This document shows, piece after piece, positions 42,226-52,540 of a stretch of 64,000 nucleotides of DNA; position 1 is the stretch's first letter, and each line of letters opens with the position of its first letter. A program made the translations under genes and the position numbers. The stretch is from Rhodococcus sp. P1Y (GTDB lineage: Bacteria; Actinomycetota; Actinomycetes; Mycobacteriales; Mycobacteriaceae). Under the pieces are notes generated by a model, which did not search any database, was not told where the DNA came from, and saw only the letters and a program-made list of their open reading frames with translations. The stretch covers positions 4,278,001 to 4,342,000 of the forward strand of contig NZ_CP032762.1 in the NCBI RefSeq assembly GCF_003641205.1. Reading direction: 5' to 3'.

Positions 42226-43362
42226 CTAGCTGTGCACGGACACCAGATCGTCGGCGTGAACGACGGGCCGCTGGAGTTCGGGCGACAGCTCCGCCTTGGA
42301 CCTGCCGATCGTTCCGATCAACTCCGACGCGTCGTAGGCCACGACTCCCCGTGCGATCACGGCGCCCTCGGGGTCCCGAAGGGCCACCACGTCGCCACCG
42401 TAGAACCGCCCGGTGACCCCGGTGATTCCCGCCGACAGCAATGACCGTCGACGCTCGACGACGGCGCGAACCGCCCCTGCGTCGAGGTGAAGGTCACCCT
42501 GAACGTCGGCCGCATGCCGAACCCAGAACTTCCTCGACGACAGTCTCGTCGGGCGGGCGGCGAACGCCGTGCCGACCCGAGCAGTGGTCAACGCAGCTGC
42601 TGCGTCCTGCGCCGACGCCAACAGAACCGGAACACCCGCGTCGGCCGCGAGGCGCGCAGCGGACAGCTTGGACGCCATTCCGCCGGTGCCGAGCGCTCCC
42701 CCGGACCCGGCGACGACGCCGTCGAGGTCCTCGGGGCTGTCCACCTCACGAATGAGAGTGGCATGTCCCTTGCGCGGATCACCGTCGTACAGGCCGTCGA
42801 CGTCCGACAACAACACAAGCGCATCGGCTCCGGCGAGATGTGCGACGAGCGCGGCCAAACGGTCGTTGTCGCCGAAACGAATTTCGGCGGTAGCCACTGT
42901 GTCGTTCTCGTTGACGACGGCAACAGCGCCGAGTGAACGCAATCGGTCGAGGGTTCGTTGCGCATTGCGATGGTTCGTGCGGCGCGCGATGTCCTCGGCC
43001 GTGAGCAGAACCTGTCCGACGGTGCGGCCGAACCGAGCGAACGAGGTACCCCACGCGTGGGCGAGCGCCAGCTGGCCGACGCTCGCAGCGGCCTGCTTCG
43101 TCGCGAGATCCCGTGGCCTCTTGGTCAGTCCGAGCGGCGCGATTCCCGCACCGATCGCCCCGGACGAGACGACGATGACATCGGTACCCGCACGCATGCG
43201 GAGTTCGACGGCTTCCGCCAGTAGGTCCAGACGACCGAGATCCAAGCCGCCGACCAAGGAGGTCAATGCGGAAGAACCGATCTTGACGACGATCCTCTTG
43301 GCGTCCGCGATGTCGACTCTGGTCATGGAAACGGCTGCGGCCGAATCGGATTCGGCAGTCAC
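42226..43362 (-). CDS. proB: Glutamate 5-kinase
   Basis: A 378-residue enzyme catalysing the first step of proline synthesis. The amino-acid-kinase domain has [53 protein letters not shown] and [34 protein letters not shown] follows, and a C-terminal PUA domain starts near residue 285. The GTG at 43362 lies eight bases after obg and has GAGGAG ten bases upstream. ProB activity is commonly feedback-inhibited by proline. With obg, rpmA and rplU it keeps the mycobacterial order. Confidence 0.96.
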   Translation of the reverse strand: MTAESDSAAAVSMTRVDIADAKRIVVKIGSSALTSLVGGLDLGRLDLLAEAVELRMRAGTDVIVVSSGAIGAGIAPLGLTKRPRDLATKQAAASVGQLALAHAWGTSFARFGRTVGQVLLTAEDIARRTNHRNAQRTLDRLRSLGAVAVVNENDTVATAEIRFGDNDRLAALVAHLAGADALVLLSDVDGLYDGDPRKGHATLIREVDSPEDLDGVVAGSGGALGTGGMASKLSAARLAADAGVPVLLASAQDAAAALTTARVGTAFAARPTRLSSRKFWVRHAADVQGDLHLDAGAVRAVVERRRSLLSAGITGVTGRFYGGDVVALRDPEGAVIARGVVAYDASELIGTIGRSKAELSPELQRPVVHADDLVSVHS

Positions 43363-43369
43363 CTGTCCA

Positions 43370-44818
43370 TCACTCCTCGGGTTCGAGTCCGCGACGGACT
43401 CGACGAGCATGCTTGCGTTCGTCCGCACCGATTCGTTCGACCTGATCCAGACGCACGTCGGTGCCGCGTCCGGTTCGCGTGATCTCGACACCTGCGGCCG
43501 TCTGCGGTTCCCAATCGAAGGACACGTCACCGATGGTTACCGGTGCGCCAGGTTCGGCGCCCAGCTTGATGAGGGCGTCCTCGACACCGAGACGCGCCAG
43601 ACGGTCGGCGAGGTAACCCACGGCCTCGTCGTTGCTGAACTGCGTCTGGCGTACCCACCGCTCCGGGCGTGTTCCGAGGACGAGGAAGCCGCCAGGCACA
43701 TCCGGATCCTTGACGACCTGGAAGCCCTCTTCGTTGCGCGCGACAGGTCGAAGGACCGGTCGGCGTGGCTCTGCGGGCGGGTGCGCGATGCGATAGTCCT
43801 CGACCATCTTGCCCAATGCGTAGATCAGCGGCTTCAAGCCTTCTCGGCTCACCGCGGAAATCGTGAAGACGGGCCATCCGCGTGCTTCGAACTCGGGAGT
43901 GACCATTTCGGCCAGCTCCGCGGCTTCGGGGATATCAGCCTTGTTGAGCACGACGATCCGCGGACGGTCGGCGAGGTCGCCCAGACTTGCGTCGCCCAAC
44001 ATTGCCGGCTTGTATGCGGCCAGTTCAGCTTCGAGTGCATCGACGTCGGAGACGGGGTCGCGGCCCGGATCCAGTGTCGCGCAATCCACCACGTGCGCCA
44101 GCACAGCGGTTCGCTCCAGATGCCGAAGGAAATCGAGACCGAGACCTTTGCCTTGGCTCGCACCGGGAATCAAACCGGGAACGTCCGCCACGGTGTAGGT
44201 GGTGTCCCCGCTGGACACGACGCCCAGGTTGGGGACAAGCGTGGTAAACGGGTAATCGGCGATTTTCGGCTTCGCGGCGGACAGCACCGACACGAGCGAG
44301 GACTTACCCGCCGAAGGAAATCCGACGAGTCCGATGTCGGCGACGGACTTGAGTTCGAGAATTACATCGCGCTCGATGCCCTCTTCGCCCAGTAGGGCGA
44401 ATCCGGGTGCTCGGCGCGCCTTGGACGCGAGAGCAGCATTGCCGAGTCCGCCTCGGCCACCGGGAGCAGCGTCGAAACGTGTGCCCTCGCCGATCATATC
44501 GGCGAGGATGCGCCCGTCCTTGTCGAGTACGACGGTTCCGTCGGGGACCTTCAGGATCAGGTCCTCGCCGTTGGCACCCTCACGGTTGCCACCCATCCCC
44601 TGAGTCCCGTTGCCCGCCTTCGCATGCGAATGGAAGTGGAAATCGAGAAGCGTGTGGACGTTGCTGTCGACGACGAACACGACACCGCCGCCCTGGCCTC
44701 CATTGCCACCGTCGGGGCCGCCGAGCGGCTTGAACTTCTCGCGATGAACCGAAGAGCAGCCGTTGCCGCCTTTACCGGCGCTGACGTGCAGCACCACGCG
44801 GTCTATGAATCGTGACAT
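43370..44818 (-). CDS. obg: GTPase Obg (CgtA)
   Basis: A 482-residue ribosome-assembly and stress GTPase. The glycine-rich Obg domain spans 1-158 ([33 protein letters not shown]). The G domain has the P-loop [15 protein letters not shown], switch [18 protein letters not shown] and NKADIPEA. An OCT domain follows (about 360-435). It is preceded by a stem-loop that separates it from rpmA and runs into proB, with an eight-base gap. Confidence 0.97.
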   Translation of the reverse strand: MSRFIDRVVLHVSAGKGGNGCSSVHREKFKPLGGPDGGNGGQGGGVVFVVDSNVHTLLDFHFHSHAKAGNGTQGMGGNREGANGEDLILKVPDGTVVLDKDGRILADMIGEGTRFDAAPGGRGGLGNAALASKARRAPGFALLGEEGIERDVILELKSVADIGLVGFPSAGKSSLVSVLSAAKPKIADYPFTTLVPNLGVVSSGDTTYTVADVPGLIPGASQGKGLGLDFLRHLERTAVLAHVVDCATLDPGRDPVSDVDALEAELAAYKPAMLGDASLGDLADRPRIVVLNKADIPEAAELAEMVTPEFEARGWPVFTISAVSREGLKPLIYALGKMVEDYRIAHPPAEPRRPVLRPVARNEEGFQVVKDPDVPGGFLVLGTRPERWVRQTQFSNDEAVGYLADRLARLGVEDALIKLGAEPGAPVTIGDVSFDWEPQTAAGVEITRTGRGTDVRLDQVERIGADERKHARRVRRGLEPEE

Positions 44819-44881
44819 AGCTGCCTTCGATCCTTCCTCGGTCGTGTCGACCGAAATGTTCGTTGCCCGAAAAACACGATA

Positions 44882-44917
44882 AGGGCGGACCGGGTTTCAA
44901 TGACCCTGGTCCGCCCT
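44882..44917 (-). terminator. Stem-loop terminator downstream of rpmA
   Basis: AGGGCGGACC pairs with GGTCCGCCCT, with an inner GGGT/ACCC extension. On the minus strand the stem is followed by TTATCGTGTTTTT. It lies between rpmA and obg, in a 163-base gap, so it ends or attenuates rplU-rpmA transcription before obg. Confidence 0.82.
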
Positions 44918-44981
44918 CATCGTGAAGCTGGGCGCGTGAGAATCCCGTCGGGATCACTCACGCAGTTGGTGCAGCGGAGAC

Positions 44982-45245
44982 TCAGGCCTCGACTGCGACC
45001 GGAACGATGTTCACGGTCTTGCGTCCACGCTTCGCGCCGAATTCGACGGCACCTGCGGACAGAGCGAACAGCGTGTCGTCGCCGCCACGGCCGACGTTGA
45101 CGCCGGGGTGGAAGTGCGTGCCGCGCTGACGAACCAGGATCTCGCCTGCGCTGACGGTCTGGCCGCCGAAACGCTTGACGCCGAGGCGCTGAGCATTCGA
45201 GTCGCGACCGTTACGGGAGCTTGATGCACCCTTCTTATGTGCCAT
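44982..45245 (-). CDS. rpmA: 50S ribosomal protein L27
   Basis: An 87-residue protein reaching the peptidyl-transferase centre. The N-terminus [20 protein letters not shown], then [12 protein letters not shown] and [20 protein letters not shown], is diagnostic. It follows rplU by 66 bases, the universal rplU-rpmA pair, and precedes obg. Confidence 0.98.
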   Translation of the reverse strand: MAHKKGASSSRNGRDSNAQRLGVKRFGGQTVSAGEILVRQRGTHFHPGVNVGRGGDDTLFALSAGAVEFGAKRGRKTVNIVPVAVEA

Positions 45246-45311
45246 GTTGCGTACCCTCCTCGGGTAAGAAGAACGCCAGCTCCATCGACGAAACCGGCAA
45301 TGAAAGAGTGG

Positions 45312-45623
45312 CTACTTGATACCGGTGACCTTGAGGACAGTCAGCTTCTGCCTGTGTCCCTGACGCTTGTGGTATCCGGTCTTGTTCTTGAACTTGTGGA
45401 TGCGGATCTTCGGGCCCTTGGTGTGCTCGACGATCTCGCCGGCGACGGAGATCTTCGCCAGCTTGTCTGCATCTGTGGTCAGGTCGGAACCGTCTACGAC
45501 GAGGACCGGAGCAAGCGAGACAGCAGTGCCGGGCGCTCCCTCGATCTTCTCGACCTTGACGAGGTCACCAACAGCGACCTTGTACTGCTTTCCGCCGGTC
45601 TTGACGATCGCGTACGTTGCCAT
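45312..45623 (-). CDS. rplU: 50S ribosomal protein L21
   Basis: A 103-residue 23S rRNA-binding protein. [20 protein letters not shown] and the end [20 protein letters not shown] are diagnostic. The ATG at 45623 is chosen; AAGGGG lies about eight bases upstream, and the extra upstream codons do not match the family. The 210-base region ahead of it holds the rne terminator and presumably the rplU promoter, which was not clearly seen. Confidence 0.98.
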   Translation of the reverse strand: MATYAIVKTGGKQYKVAVGDLVKVEKIEGAPGTAVSLAPVLVVDGSDLTTDADKLAKISVAGEIVEHTKGPKIRIHKFKNKTGYHKRQGHRQKLTVLKVTGIK

Positions 45624-45790
45624 CGGAGGGCTACCCCTTGCTTCTTCGAACTTGCTCGCGCTGCCCACGGCAACACGACTGGTCTGATCTTGCTGTTTAA
45701 CTGAACTCCCGGGCGTGTTCGCCTGCGTCACAATCTTTCGGAGTGACGGCACAGCAGAACAGTGTCACCGGGAGCGACTTATCAAGGTTA

Positions 45791-45827
45791 CGGTAGACGG
45801 ACGGCCGTGGTCAAACCGCCCGTCTAC
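45791..45827 (-). terminator. Stem-loop downstream of rne
   Basis: GTAGACGG (45792-45799) pairs with CCGTCTAC (45819-45826), with a further CGG/CCG inside. It begins seven bases past the rne stop. There is no long T-run, as is common for actinobacterial terminators. Confidence 0.7.
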
Positions 45828-45833
45828 GGTCTC

Positions 45834-48800
45834 CTAAGCGTCGACGGGCGGGCCTGCAGGCCTGGCGGCTGCGCGACGTCGACGAGGCTTCGTCACCGGC
45901 GCTTCCTCGACCACGGCATCAGCGTTCACCTGGGTAAATGCAGGCGCAGTGACCGGCGCTTGCACGGACTCCTCCGTCGCTGCGCCGCCATCGGACGTAG
46001 CGGGAATCACGAAGACGGCTCCTGCATCAGGCGTCTCCGCTGTCGGCGCAGCTGCCTTCCTGGCCACTCGGCGCCCACGCCGTGCCTTGACGACCGGCTC
46101 GGAAGCAACCGACTCCGCAGCACCAAGCTCGGCGGCAACCTCTCCCGTGTCGACAGAGGTCTCGCCTTCCGGCGCCGAGTTGGGTGTCTCAGCGGACGCG
46201 TCGTCGGGAGCCGCGTCGTCGGGAGCCGTGCCGGTAGGAGCCGTGTCGGGGACAACGGGCACCGGTGGGTCGGTCGAGACCTCGTCGGTGTCCACCACAG
46301 CCTGCGCCGCAGGCCTCGACGCCTTTCGGCGCGCATTCCTGCCACCGCGCCGGGTCGGCGTCGCATCCGGGGCAATAGCGTCCGGGGCAGTGGTGTCGGA
46401 GGGAATGGTGTCAGGAGCAATGGTCTCGATCGGCGTCGCGGGTTCAGCGTCTTCGCTGCGCCCGGACGCTTCTTGCGAATCCTTGCCTTGGATCGCAGCT
46501 ACCTCGGATGCACCGATGACCGTTTCGGAACCGTCGTCGACGACATCAGCCGGCGTCACGTCGTCTACTACCTCGTCGTGATGCGCCGCCATCGCGAGCG
46601 CGACCGGATGCGCTCGCTTCACCGACGGATCAGGTGTCGCATCGGTGTGATCGGTCTGAGCCTGCGCGTTGTTCGCGGTCTCGGACTTGTCACGGCCTCG
46701 GCGCTTGCGCGGCGAAGTGGATTCGCCACGGGACGAGCCGGACCTCGAACCATCGTCGGGCTTGCTCTCGACCGGGAACGGATGAACGATGATTCCGCGT
46801 CCCTGGCAGTGCTCGCACGTTGTCGAGAACGCCTCTACCAGACCGGTTCCGAGCTTCTTCCGGGTCATCTGGACGAGTCCGAGTGACGTCACCTCCGACA
46901 CCTGGTGACGCGTCCGGTCACGCCCGAGCGCCTCGGTCAGTCGTCGCAGGACGAGATCGCGGTTCTGCTCGAGGACCATGTCGATGAAGTCCACGACGAT
47001 CATCCCGCCGATGTCGCGCAGCCGCATCTGACGGACAACCTCTTCGGCCGCTTCCAGGTTGTTGCGAGTGACGGTCTCCTCGAGGTTGCCGCCTGCCCCG
47101 GTGAACTTGCCAGTGTTGACGTCGACGACCGTCATGGCCTCGGTGCGGTCGATGACAAGCGTGCCACCGGACGGCAACCAGACCTTGCGATCGAGTGCTT
47201 TGGCCAGCTGCTCGTCGATTCGGTACGCCTCGAAGACGTCAGGCCGACCCGACTCGGACACATGCCTCTCCAGCTTGGGCAACATGTCCGCGGCGACGGT
47301 TTCGATGTAGTTGGAGGTGGTGGTCCAGGCTTTCTCACCCTCGATCACGAGTCTGACGAAGTCCTCGTTGAACAGATCGCGAATGACCTTGACCAACAGA
47401 TCGGGCTCTTCGTACAGCGTCTGCGGCTGGCTTCCCTTGCTCGACTCGGCCTGTGCCGACGCTTCTTCGATGGTCGCCCACTGCGCCTGCAACCGGGTCA
47501 CGTCACGGGCGAGTTCTTCTTCGCTGACACCTTCGGCGGCCGTACGGATGATGACTCCGGCCTCCGCCGGCACGATATCGCGCAAGATCTCCTTGAGTCG
47601 CTTGCGCTCGGTGTCGGGAAGTTTGCGGCTGATGCCGGTCGAGCTGCCACCCGGCACATAGACGAGGTAGCGGCCGGCAAGTGAGAGCTGTGTCGTGAGA
47701 CGGGCGCCCTTGTGGCCGACGGGGTCCTTGCTGACCTGCACCAGGACCTGGTCCCCCGGCTTGAGCGCCTGCTCGATCTTGCGCGAGTTGCCCCCGAGTC
47801 CAGCTGCGTCCCAGTTGACCTCACCGGCGTACAGGACGCCGTTACGGCCGCGGCCGATGTCGATGAACGCCGCTTCCATGCTCGGAAGGACGTTCTGCAC
47901 ACGACCGAGGTAGACATTGCCGACCATCGACGCAGATGCGCTGCTGGTCACGAAGTGCTCGACGAGAACCCCGTCCTCCAGCACTGCGACCTGTGTCGTG
48001 TCGCCGTGATCGGGGAACGACTTTTCGCGTACGACCATCACGCGGTCGACCGATTCGCGCCGAGCCAGGAACTCGGACTCCGTCAGGATCGGTGGACGAC
48101 GGCGACCTGCGTCACGACCGTCACGGCGACGCTGACGCTTCGCCTCCAGACGCGTCGAGCCGGTAATTCCTTGAACTTCGTCCTTGGTGCGCGGCTTGCT
48201 GCGTGGCTCGCGCTCGTGCACGACTGTGTTCGGCGGATCATCCTCGGACGACGCGGAGTCGGACGATGTGGAATCGGACGACGCATCGCCCGAACTGCGG
48301 CGACGACGGCGACGACGACGGCGACGACTCGAACCGTCCGACTCGTCCTGATCGTCGTCGCTCTCGCTCGCCGACTCGGCCGAGGAATCCTCGGACTCGC
48401 CTGCGTCGGAGTCACCTGCATCCGACGCCGATGACTCGTCCTCGCTTGCACTCGATGCCTTGGATCCGCCGCGCGACCTGCTACGCCTGCGTGAGCGACG
48501 CTCGGTGTTCGGCTTGTCTTCGTCGCCGGATTCGGACTCTGCGGAGTCGACCTCGGCGGTCCGGTCCTCTGCGTCCGGTTCGCCGGCGCTCGAGTCCTGG
48601 TCTCGCTTACCCGAGTCGCCCGATTCGAGGTTCGAGTCCTCGGAGCCGGCACCGTCGCCCCTGGTGGCGTCATCAGTGGTGCCCTCATCCGAGGTGCCGT
48701 CATCAGTGGCGCCGTCGGAATTGGAGTCGTCCGAGTTGTCGTCGGTCGGCTGGTCTCCCCGACCGCGACCACGCCCACGACGACCGCGCCTGCGACGACG

Positions 48801-49676
48801 AGGCTGCGACTGATCGTCGTCACCCTCACCGTCGTCGTCCGAAACCGCTGCGTCGTCCGAAACCGCTGCGTCGTCCGAAGACGATGCGCCCTCGGTGCCC
48901 GGGGTGTCGATCGGTGAACCGGTGCCGACTCGATCGCTGGAACCGGTCGATACCTCCGCAGCTGCGGGGGTCTCTTTTACGGCCGGGTCCGTACTGACAG
49001 CAGCGCCGGAACGCTTCTCCGGCTCCGATGTCACCGATTCGGTCTCGCTGACCGATGGGTCGGTGTCGACTGCGGGGCCAGCGGCCTTCTTGCTCCGGCG
49101 ACGCACCCGCGGTTCGGGAGCGGCTGCCTCGGGCTGAAGGAAGAGGGGGCCCGCGAAGGGCCGGGAACCCGGCGTGGTCGCCGTTGCAACCGTGATTTCC
49201 TCGGTCGAGAACAGACTCCCCGTCGACGGCCTACCCGGCGCGGCAGTGTCCTCTGGTGTCGCTGTGCCCTCTGGTGTCGCAGTGCCCTCTGGTGTCGCAG
49301 TGCCCTCTAGTGTCGCAGTGTCCTCTGGTGCCGCTGTGTCGGCTGGTGCCGTGGCAGGGGCCGACACGGCTGGCTGTTCGGTGACGGCGTCGGGCGAGGC
49401 GTCGACAGGTGCCGGCGCCTCGGGCGAGGTGAATGCACCGTGCACTGTGACCGCGTCATCGCGACCGAGACTGGACTGAGCGCTCCGAGCCTCGATGCCG
49501 AGCTCGCCGAGTTTGGCGAGTACCTGCTTGCTCGTGACACCGATGATCTTGGCCAGCGCGTGGACGCGGAGGCGATCGGGGAACGTCGGAGTCAGCCCGG
49601 CGGACGCATTCGCGTCACCTGCTGCACTTTCCCTGTTCGACGTCTGTACATCTTCTGGCGGGGCTTGATCGGCCAC
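45834..49676 (-). CDS. rne: Ribonuclease E/G family endoribonuclease with an IF2_N-like N-terminal segment
   Basis: A 1280-residue RNase E that leads mRNA decay and rRNA processing. Residues 34-72 (RVHALAKIIGVTSKQVLAKL) resemble the IF-2 N-terminal domain. A long acidic and Arg-rich disordered part follows to about 540. The catalytic core spans about 545-965, with S1-like VGNVYLGRVQNVLPSMEAAF, active-site Asp in VVDVNTGKFTG near 854 and MIVVDFIDMVLE near 896, and the zinc-link CEHC near 954. A disordered Ala/Pro/Asp-rich tail ends the protein. The GTG at 49676 is preceded by GAGGAG. Unusually rich in short internal repeats. Confidence 0.94.
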   Translation of the reverse strand: MADQAPPEDVQTSNRESAAGDANASAGLTPTFPDRLRVHALAKIIGVTSKQVLAKLGELGIEARSAQSSLGRDDAVTVHGAFTSPEAPAPVDASPDAVTEQPAVSAPATAPADTAAPEDTATLEGTATPEGTATPEGTATPEDTAAPGRPSTGSLFSTEEITVATATTPGSRPFAGPLFLQPEAAAPEPRVRRRSKKAAGPAVDTDPSVSETESVTSEPEKRSGAAVSTDPAVKETPAAAEVSTGSSDRVGTGSPIDTPGTEGASSSDDAAVSDDAAVSDDDGEGDDDQSQPRRRRRGRRGRGRGRGDQPTDDNSDDSNSDGATDDGTSDEGTTDDATRGDGAGSEDSNLESGDSGKRDQDSSAGEPDAEDRTAEVDSAESESGDEDKPNTERRSRRRSRSRGGSKASSASEDESSASDAGDSDAGESEDSSAESASESDDDQDESDGSSRRRRRRRRRRSSGDASSDSTSSDSASSEDDPPNTVVHEREPRSKPRTKDEVQGITGSTRLEAKRQRRRDGRDAGRRRPPILTESEFLARRESVDRVMVVREKSFPDHGDTTQVAVLEDGVLVEHFVTSSASASMVGNVYLGRVQNVLPSMEAAFIDIGRGRNGVLYAGEVNWDAAGLGGNSRKIEQALKPGDQVLVQVSKDPVGHKGARLTTQLSLAGRYLVYVPGGSSTGISRKLPDTERKRLKEILRDIVPAEAGVIIRTAAEGVSEEELARDVTRLQAQWATIEEASAQAESSKGSQPQTLYEEPDLLVKVIRDLFNEDFVRLVIEGEKAWTTTSNYIETVAADMLPKLERHVSESGRPDVFEAYRIDEQLAKALDRKVWLPSGGTLVIDRTEAMTVVDVNTGKFTGAGGNLEETVTRNNLEAAEEVVRQMRLRDIGGMIVVDFIDMVLEQNRDLVLRRLTEALGRDRTRHQVSEVTSLGLVQMTRKKLGTGLVEAFSTTCEHCQGRGIIVHPFPVESKPDDGSRSGSSRGESTSPRKRRGRDKSETANNAQAQTDHTDATPDPSVKRAHPVALAMAAHHDEVVDDVTPADVVDDGSETVIGASEVAAIQGKDSQEASGRSEDAEPATPIETIAPDTIPSDTTAPDAIAPDATPTRRGGRNARRKASRPAAQAVVDTDEVSTDPPVPVVPDTAPTGTAPDDAAPDDASAETPNSAPEGETSVDTGEVAAELGAAESVASEPVVKARRGRRVARKAAAPTAETPDAGAVFVIPATSDGGAATEESVQAPVTAPAFTQVNADAVVEEAPVTKPRRRRAAARPAGPPVDA
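49248..49335. repeat. Tandem 15-18 base repeats within rne
   Basis: Plus-strand units of CCCTCTGGTGTCGCAGTG-type sequence repeat about five times, giving the Glu-Gly-Thr-Ala-Thr-Pro hexapeptide repeats in the disordered N-terminal half of RNase E (about residues 115-145). They are in frame; number may vary between strains. Confidence 0.75.
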
Positions 49677-50258
49677 GTAAGTCTCCTCAGGGGCCCCCGG
49701 GCGCGTCCACCAGCAGCATCTGCTGGGTGTGACGCGGCCACGCGAGGGCACATTCTTGTGTTCTGACGAAAGGTTTGACGTCAGTGTTGTCTGGTCTCGC
49801 TTCGCACTTGGTGCACTGTCCACGGCGAGTGGCCGGTACGCCGAGCGCGAGGCCTGGCTGGATGGCTGTCGAAGTCCGTCGGTACGAGCGCCTGATCATC
49901 AAGCATGCCTGAGCCCTGGAGGATTGCCTCCGCGCCTCGGGCAGCGATGACGGGCATCGCACCTTCCGGTGTCATCCGGTTGCTGTCACGAGAACACCGT
50001 TGTCATGGCGTTCGATCGTCCTGCTGTCGAGCTGTACTGCACCGCCTGGCGGCACTGCACTGACTGGCTGTAATGCACTTCTTCTACTTCTGATGGAGAA
50101 ATTGAACGAAAGCCTGTCGCCGGTGAAACCAAAACTGTGAAGCAACCGTCACGAGTATCCCACACCGGGGGTAGTGGACCCGCCACACCGCAGAAGAATG
50201 CATCTTCGGCGGCGTGGCGGGCACACCGGAACTTCCGATTACCGTTCCGGTGGAGAAA
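49677..50258. other. 582-base gap between ndk and rne: likely rne leader
   Basis: No convincing gene is present on either strand. The right end holds the ndk terminator-like hairpin. Toward rne there are several inverted repeats (for example GATGAC at 49946 with GTCATC at 49971). A long structured 5' leader is known for RNase E in other bacteria, where it allows autoregulation; this region is of suitable size and position. No clear promoter could be assigned. Confidence 0.5.
50179..50221 (-). terminator. Strong hairpin downstream of ndk
   Basis: CCCGCCAC (50179-50186) pairs with GTGGCGGG (50214-50221), continued by CCGC/GCGG and AGAAGA/TCTTCG around a short loop. It lies 38 bases past the ndk stop. 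There is no T-run. Confidence 0.75.
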
Positions 50259-50672
50259 TCAGGACAGGTTGGGGAACCACAGAGCGATCTCGCGCTCTGC
50301 CGACTCGACGGAGTCCGAGCCGTGCACGAGGTTCTGCTGCCCGTCGAGAGCGAGATCGGCGCGAATGGTGCCGGGAACCGCTTTCTCGACGGGGTCGGTC
50401 CCACCGGCGATCTGACGGAAGGCCGCGATTGCCCGCGGTCCTTCGAGGACAGCTGCAACGACGGGCCCCGACGTGATGAACTCCAGCAGGTCGGGAAAGA
50501 ACGGTTTGCTTTCGTGCTCGGCGTAGTGAGCACTGGCCAATTCGGTGGGAACGGACTTGAGTTCCAGTGCGGCGATACTCAGTCCTTTCTTCTCGATTCG
50601 GCCGAGAATCTCTCCCACGTATCGGCGGGCAACTCCATCGGGCTTGATAAGTACAAGGGTGCGCTCGGTCAC
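50259..50672 (-). CDS. ndk: Nucleoside diphosphate kinase
   Basis: A 137-residue enzyme that balances nucleoside triphosphates by phospho-histidine transfer. [19 protein letters not shown] at the start, [20 protein letters not shown], and the catalytic His in [17 protein letters not shown] are diagnostic. The GTG giving [13 protein letters not shown] is chosen as start; an upstream ATG adds residues absent from the family. It follows the DUF4233 gene by 39 bases in the valS-folC-DUF4233-ndk unit. Confidence 0.97.
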   Translation of the reverse strand: MTERTLVLIKPDGVARRYVGEILGRIEKKGLSIAALELKSVPTELASAHYAEHESKPFFPDLLEFITSGPVVAAVLEGPRAIAAFRQIAGGTDPVEKAVPGTIRADLALDGQQNLVHGSDSVESAEREIALWFPNLS

Positions 50673-50711
50673 GACAACAGAGCGTAGTGGACGGCTCTTC
50701 GCCACCGGCGG

Positions 50712-51119
50712 TCAGCTCTCGTCGCGTTGACCGGCCAGTAGTCCTTGCTCGATCCGGCGCGTGATGTCCCGGCGTAGATACAGCAGGTATGCCCACACGA
50801 TCGCGAAGATCACTCCGACGATCCCGATGGAGAGGTGGATGAACACCCCGGCCAGGATCAGCACCTGAAGACCCAGGTTGATCTGCATCGCCTGCGGACG
50901 CCGTTGCATTCCGCTCGCCAGCACGAGTAGTACCGCGATCCCCACGATGTAGAGAGTCGAGAACCATCCGAGCCCGCCACCGACGGTCGACACGACGGGC
51001 AGGGCCAGGAGCACGACGATCATCTCCAGGATGAGTGTCCCGGCACAGACGCCGCGAAAGCCCTTCCACGGATCGGTCGTCGGCGGCCTGTAACTGGGCG
51101 TCTGTTCGTCCTCGCTCAT
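50712..51119 (-). CDS. DUF4233 family membrane protein (Rv2446c-like)
   Basis: A 135-residue protein with four predicted membrane helices. After a polar N-terminus ending PTTDPWKGFRGVCAGTLILE, the helices are MIVVLLALPVVSTVGGGLGW, FSTLYIVGIAVLLVLASG, INLGLQVLILAGVFIHLSIG and VGVIFAIVWAYLLYLRRDI. Function is unknown. It overlaps folC by four bases (ATGA) and precedes ndk, the fixed mycobacterial order. A membrane role linked to folate or nucleotide supply is only suggested by context. Confidence 0.9.
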   Translation of the reverse strand: MSEDEQTPSYRPPTTDPWKGFRGVCAGTLILEMIVVLLALPVVSTVGGGLGWFSTLYIVGIAVLLVLASGMQRRPQAMQINLGLQVLILAGVFIHLSIGIVGVIFAIVWAYLLYLRRDITRRIEQGLLAGQRDES

Positions 51120-52540
51120 CCCGGTTCCTTTCCGAACAGCGATCTCGCGGCGCCTGCCGTCACGACCGAGCCGGTGACGATCACGCCGGCACCGGACACA
51201 GCTTCACCTGGGTCGGCGACGTCCTCCGCGAGGGCTATCGCAGTCTCGACGGCGTCAGCCAAAGTCTCGGAGACGACGACGCGTTCGTCGCCGAACTTCG
51301 CCACTGCGATATTGGCGAGTTCCTCGACGTCCATCGCACGGGGTGAGCCGTTGTGCGTGACCACGATCTCGTCGAGCACCGGTTCCAGCGCAGTGAGCAT
51401 CGCATCGACATCCTTGTCCCCCATGACGCTGACGACCCCGACCAATTTGCGGAAGTCGAACTCCGCGGCCAACGTCGACGCGAGCGCACGCACACCGTGC
51501 GGGTTGTGCGCGGCGTCGAGAAAGACCGTCGGCGCATTGCGTACCCGTTCCAGTCGCCCAGGGTTGACGGTCGACGCGAACGCCGCCTGAACGGTTTCCA
51601 CGTCGAGCTGCCGATCTGCGCCAGCGCCGAAGAAGGCCTCCACAGCGGCGAGAGCCAAGGAAGCATTGTGTGCCTGATGTTCACCGTGCAGCGGGAGGAA
51701 GATATCGGTGTACACCCCGCCGAGCCCCTGCAGTTCGAGTTGCTGACCGCCCACCGCGATGCGCCGAGCGAGTACCCGGAACTCCGATCCCTGCCTGGCG
51801 ACTGCGGCATCGGCCTCGACTGCCGCGCGCAGGAGAACCTCGGCGACCTCGGGCTTCTGCTCCGCGATGATCGCTACGGTGTCGCGCGGGACGAGGCGCT
51901 CGGGTGCCTTCTTGATGATCCCGGCCTTCTCCGCCGCGATGCCCGCTAGATCCGAACCGAGAAACTCGACGTGATCGATGTCGATGGGCGTGATCACGGC
52001 GACTTCGCCGTCGACGACGTTGGTTGCGTCCCAGCGCCCCCCGAGGCCGACCTCGACGACGGCCACCTCGACAGGAGCCTCCGCGAAGGCCGCGAAGGCC
52101 ATCGCCGTCGTCACCTCGAATTTGCTCATGCGAGGGCCACCGGACGCCTCGGACTGCGCGTCCACCATCTCGATGAACGGTGCGATCTCGTTGTACGTGT
52201 CGACGTAAAGACGCGGCGAGATCGGCTTGCCGTCGATGCTGATGCGCTCGGTGGCAAGTTGCAGATGCGGGCTCGTTGTCCGCCCGGTCCTGCGGTGAAA
52301 ATGCGTCAGCAATGCGTCGATCATCCGGGTTACCGAGGTCTTGCCGTTGGTGCCTGCGACGTGAATCGACGGGTATGCCTTCTGGGGCGACCCGAGCAAG
52401 TCCATCAAGGCAGCTATGCGGGCAATGCTCGGCTCGATCTTCGTTTCGGGCCAACGCTTGTCGAGTTCCGCTTCCACGAGCGCCAGTTCCGCAAGATCGA
52501 CCGGCCCGGGATCGATCTTGTGGCCGTCGAATTCGTTCAC
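51116..52540 (-). CDS. folC: Bifunctional dihydrofolate synthase / folylpolyglutamate synthase
   Basis: A 474-residue Mur-ligase-like enzyme adding glutamate to dihydropteroate and to folates. P-loop [19 protein letters not shown] near residue 62, [15 protein letters not shown], the Mur-type [20 protein letters not shown] and [17 protein letters not shown] in the C-terminal domain. The GTG start overlaps the valS stop (GTGA), and its end overlaps the DUF4233 start. Confidence 0.96.
   Translation of the reverse strand: MNEFDGHKIDPGPVDLAELALVEAELDKRWPETKIEPSIARIAALMDLLGSPQKAYPSIHVAGTNGKTSVTRMIDALLTHFHRRTGRTTSPHLQLATERISIDGKPISPRLYVDTYNEIAPFIEMVDAQSEASGGPRMSKFEVTTAMAFAAFAEAPVEVAVVEVGLGGRWDATNVVDGEVAVITPIDIDHVEFLGSDLAGIAAEKAGIIKKAPERLVPRDTVAIIAEQKPEVAEVLLRAAVEADAAVARQGSEFRVLARRIAVGGQQLELQGLGGVYTDIFLPLHGEHQAHNASLALAAVEAFFGAGADRQLDVETVQAAFASTVNPGRLERVRNAPTVFLDAAHNPHGVRALASTLAAEFDFRKLVGVVSVMGDKDVDAMLTALEPVLDEIVVTHNGSPRAMDVEELANIAVAKFGDERVVVSETLADAVETAIALAEDVADPGEAVSGAGVIVTGSVVTAGAARSLFGKEPG

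Noticed and set aside
46007..46420. Arg/Pro-rich frame on the minus strand within rne
   Set aside because: An alternate-frame reading of the disordered RNase E tail, driven by base composition.
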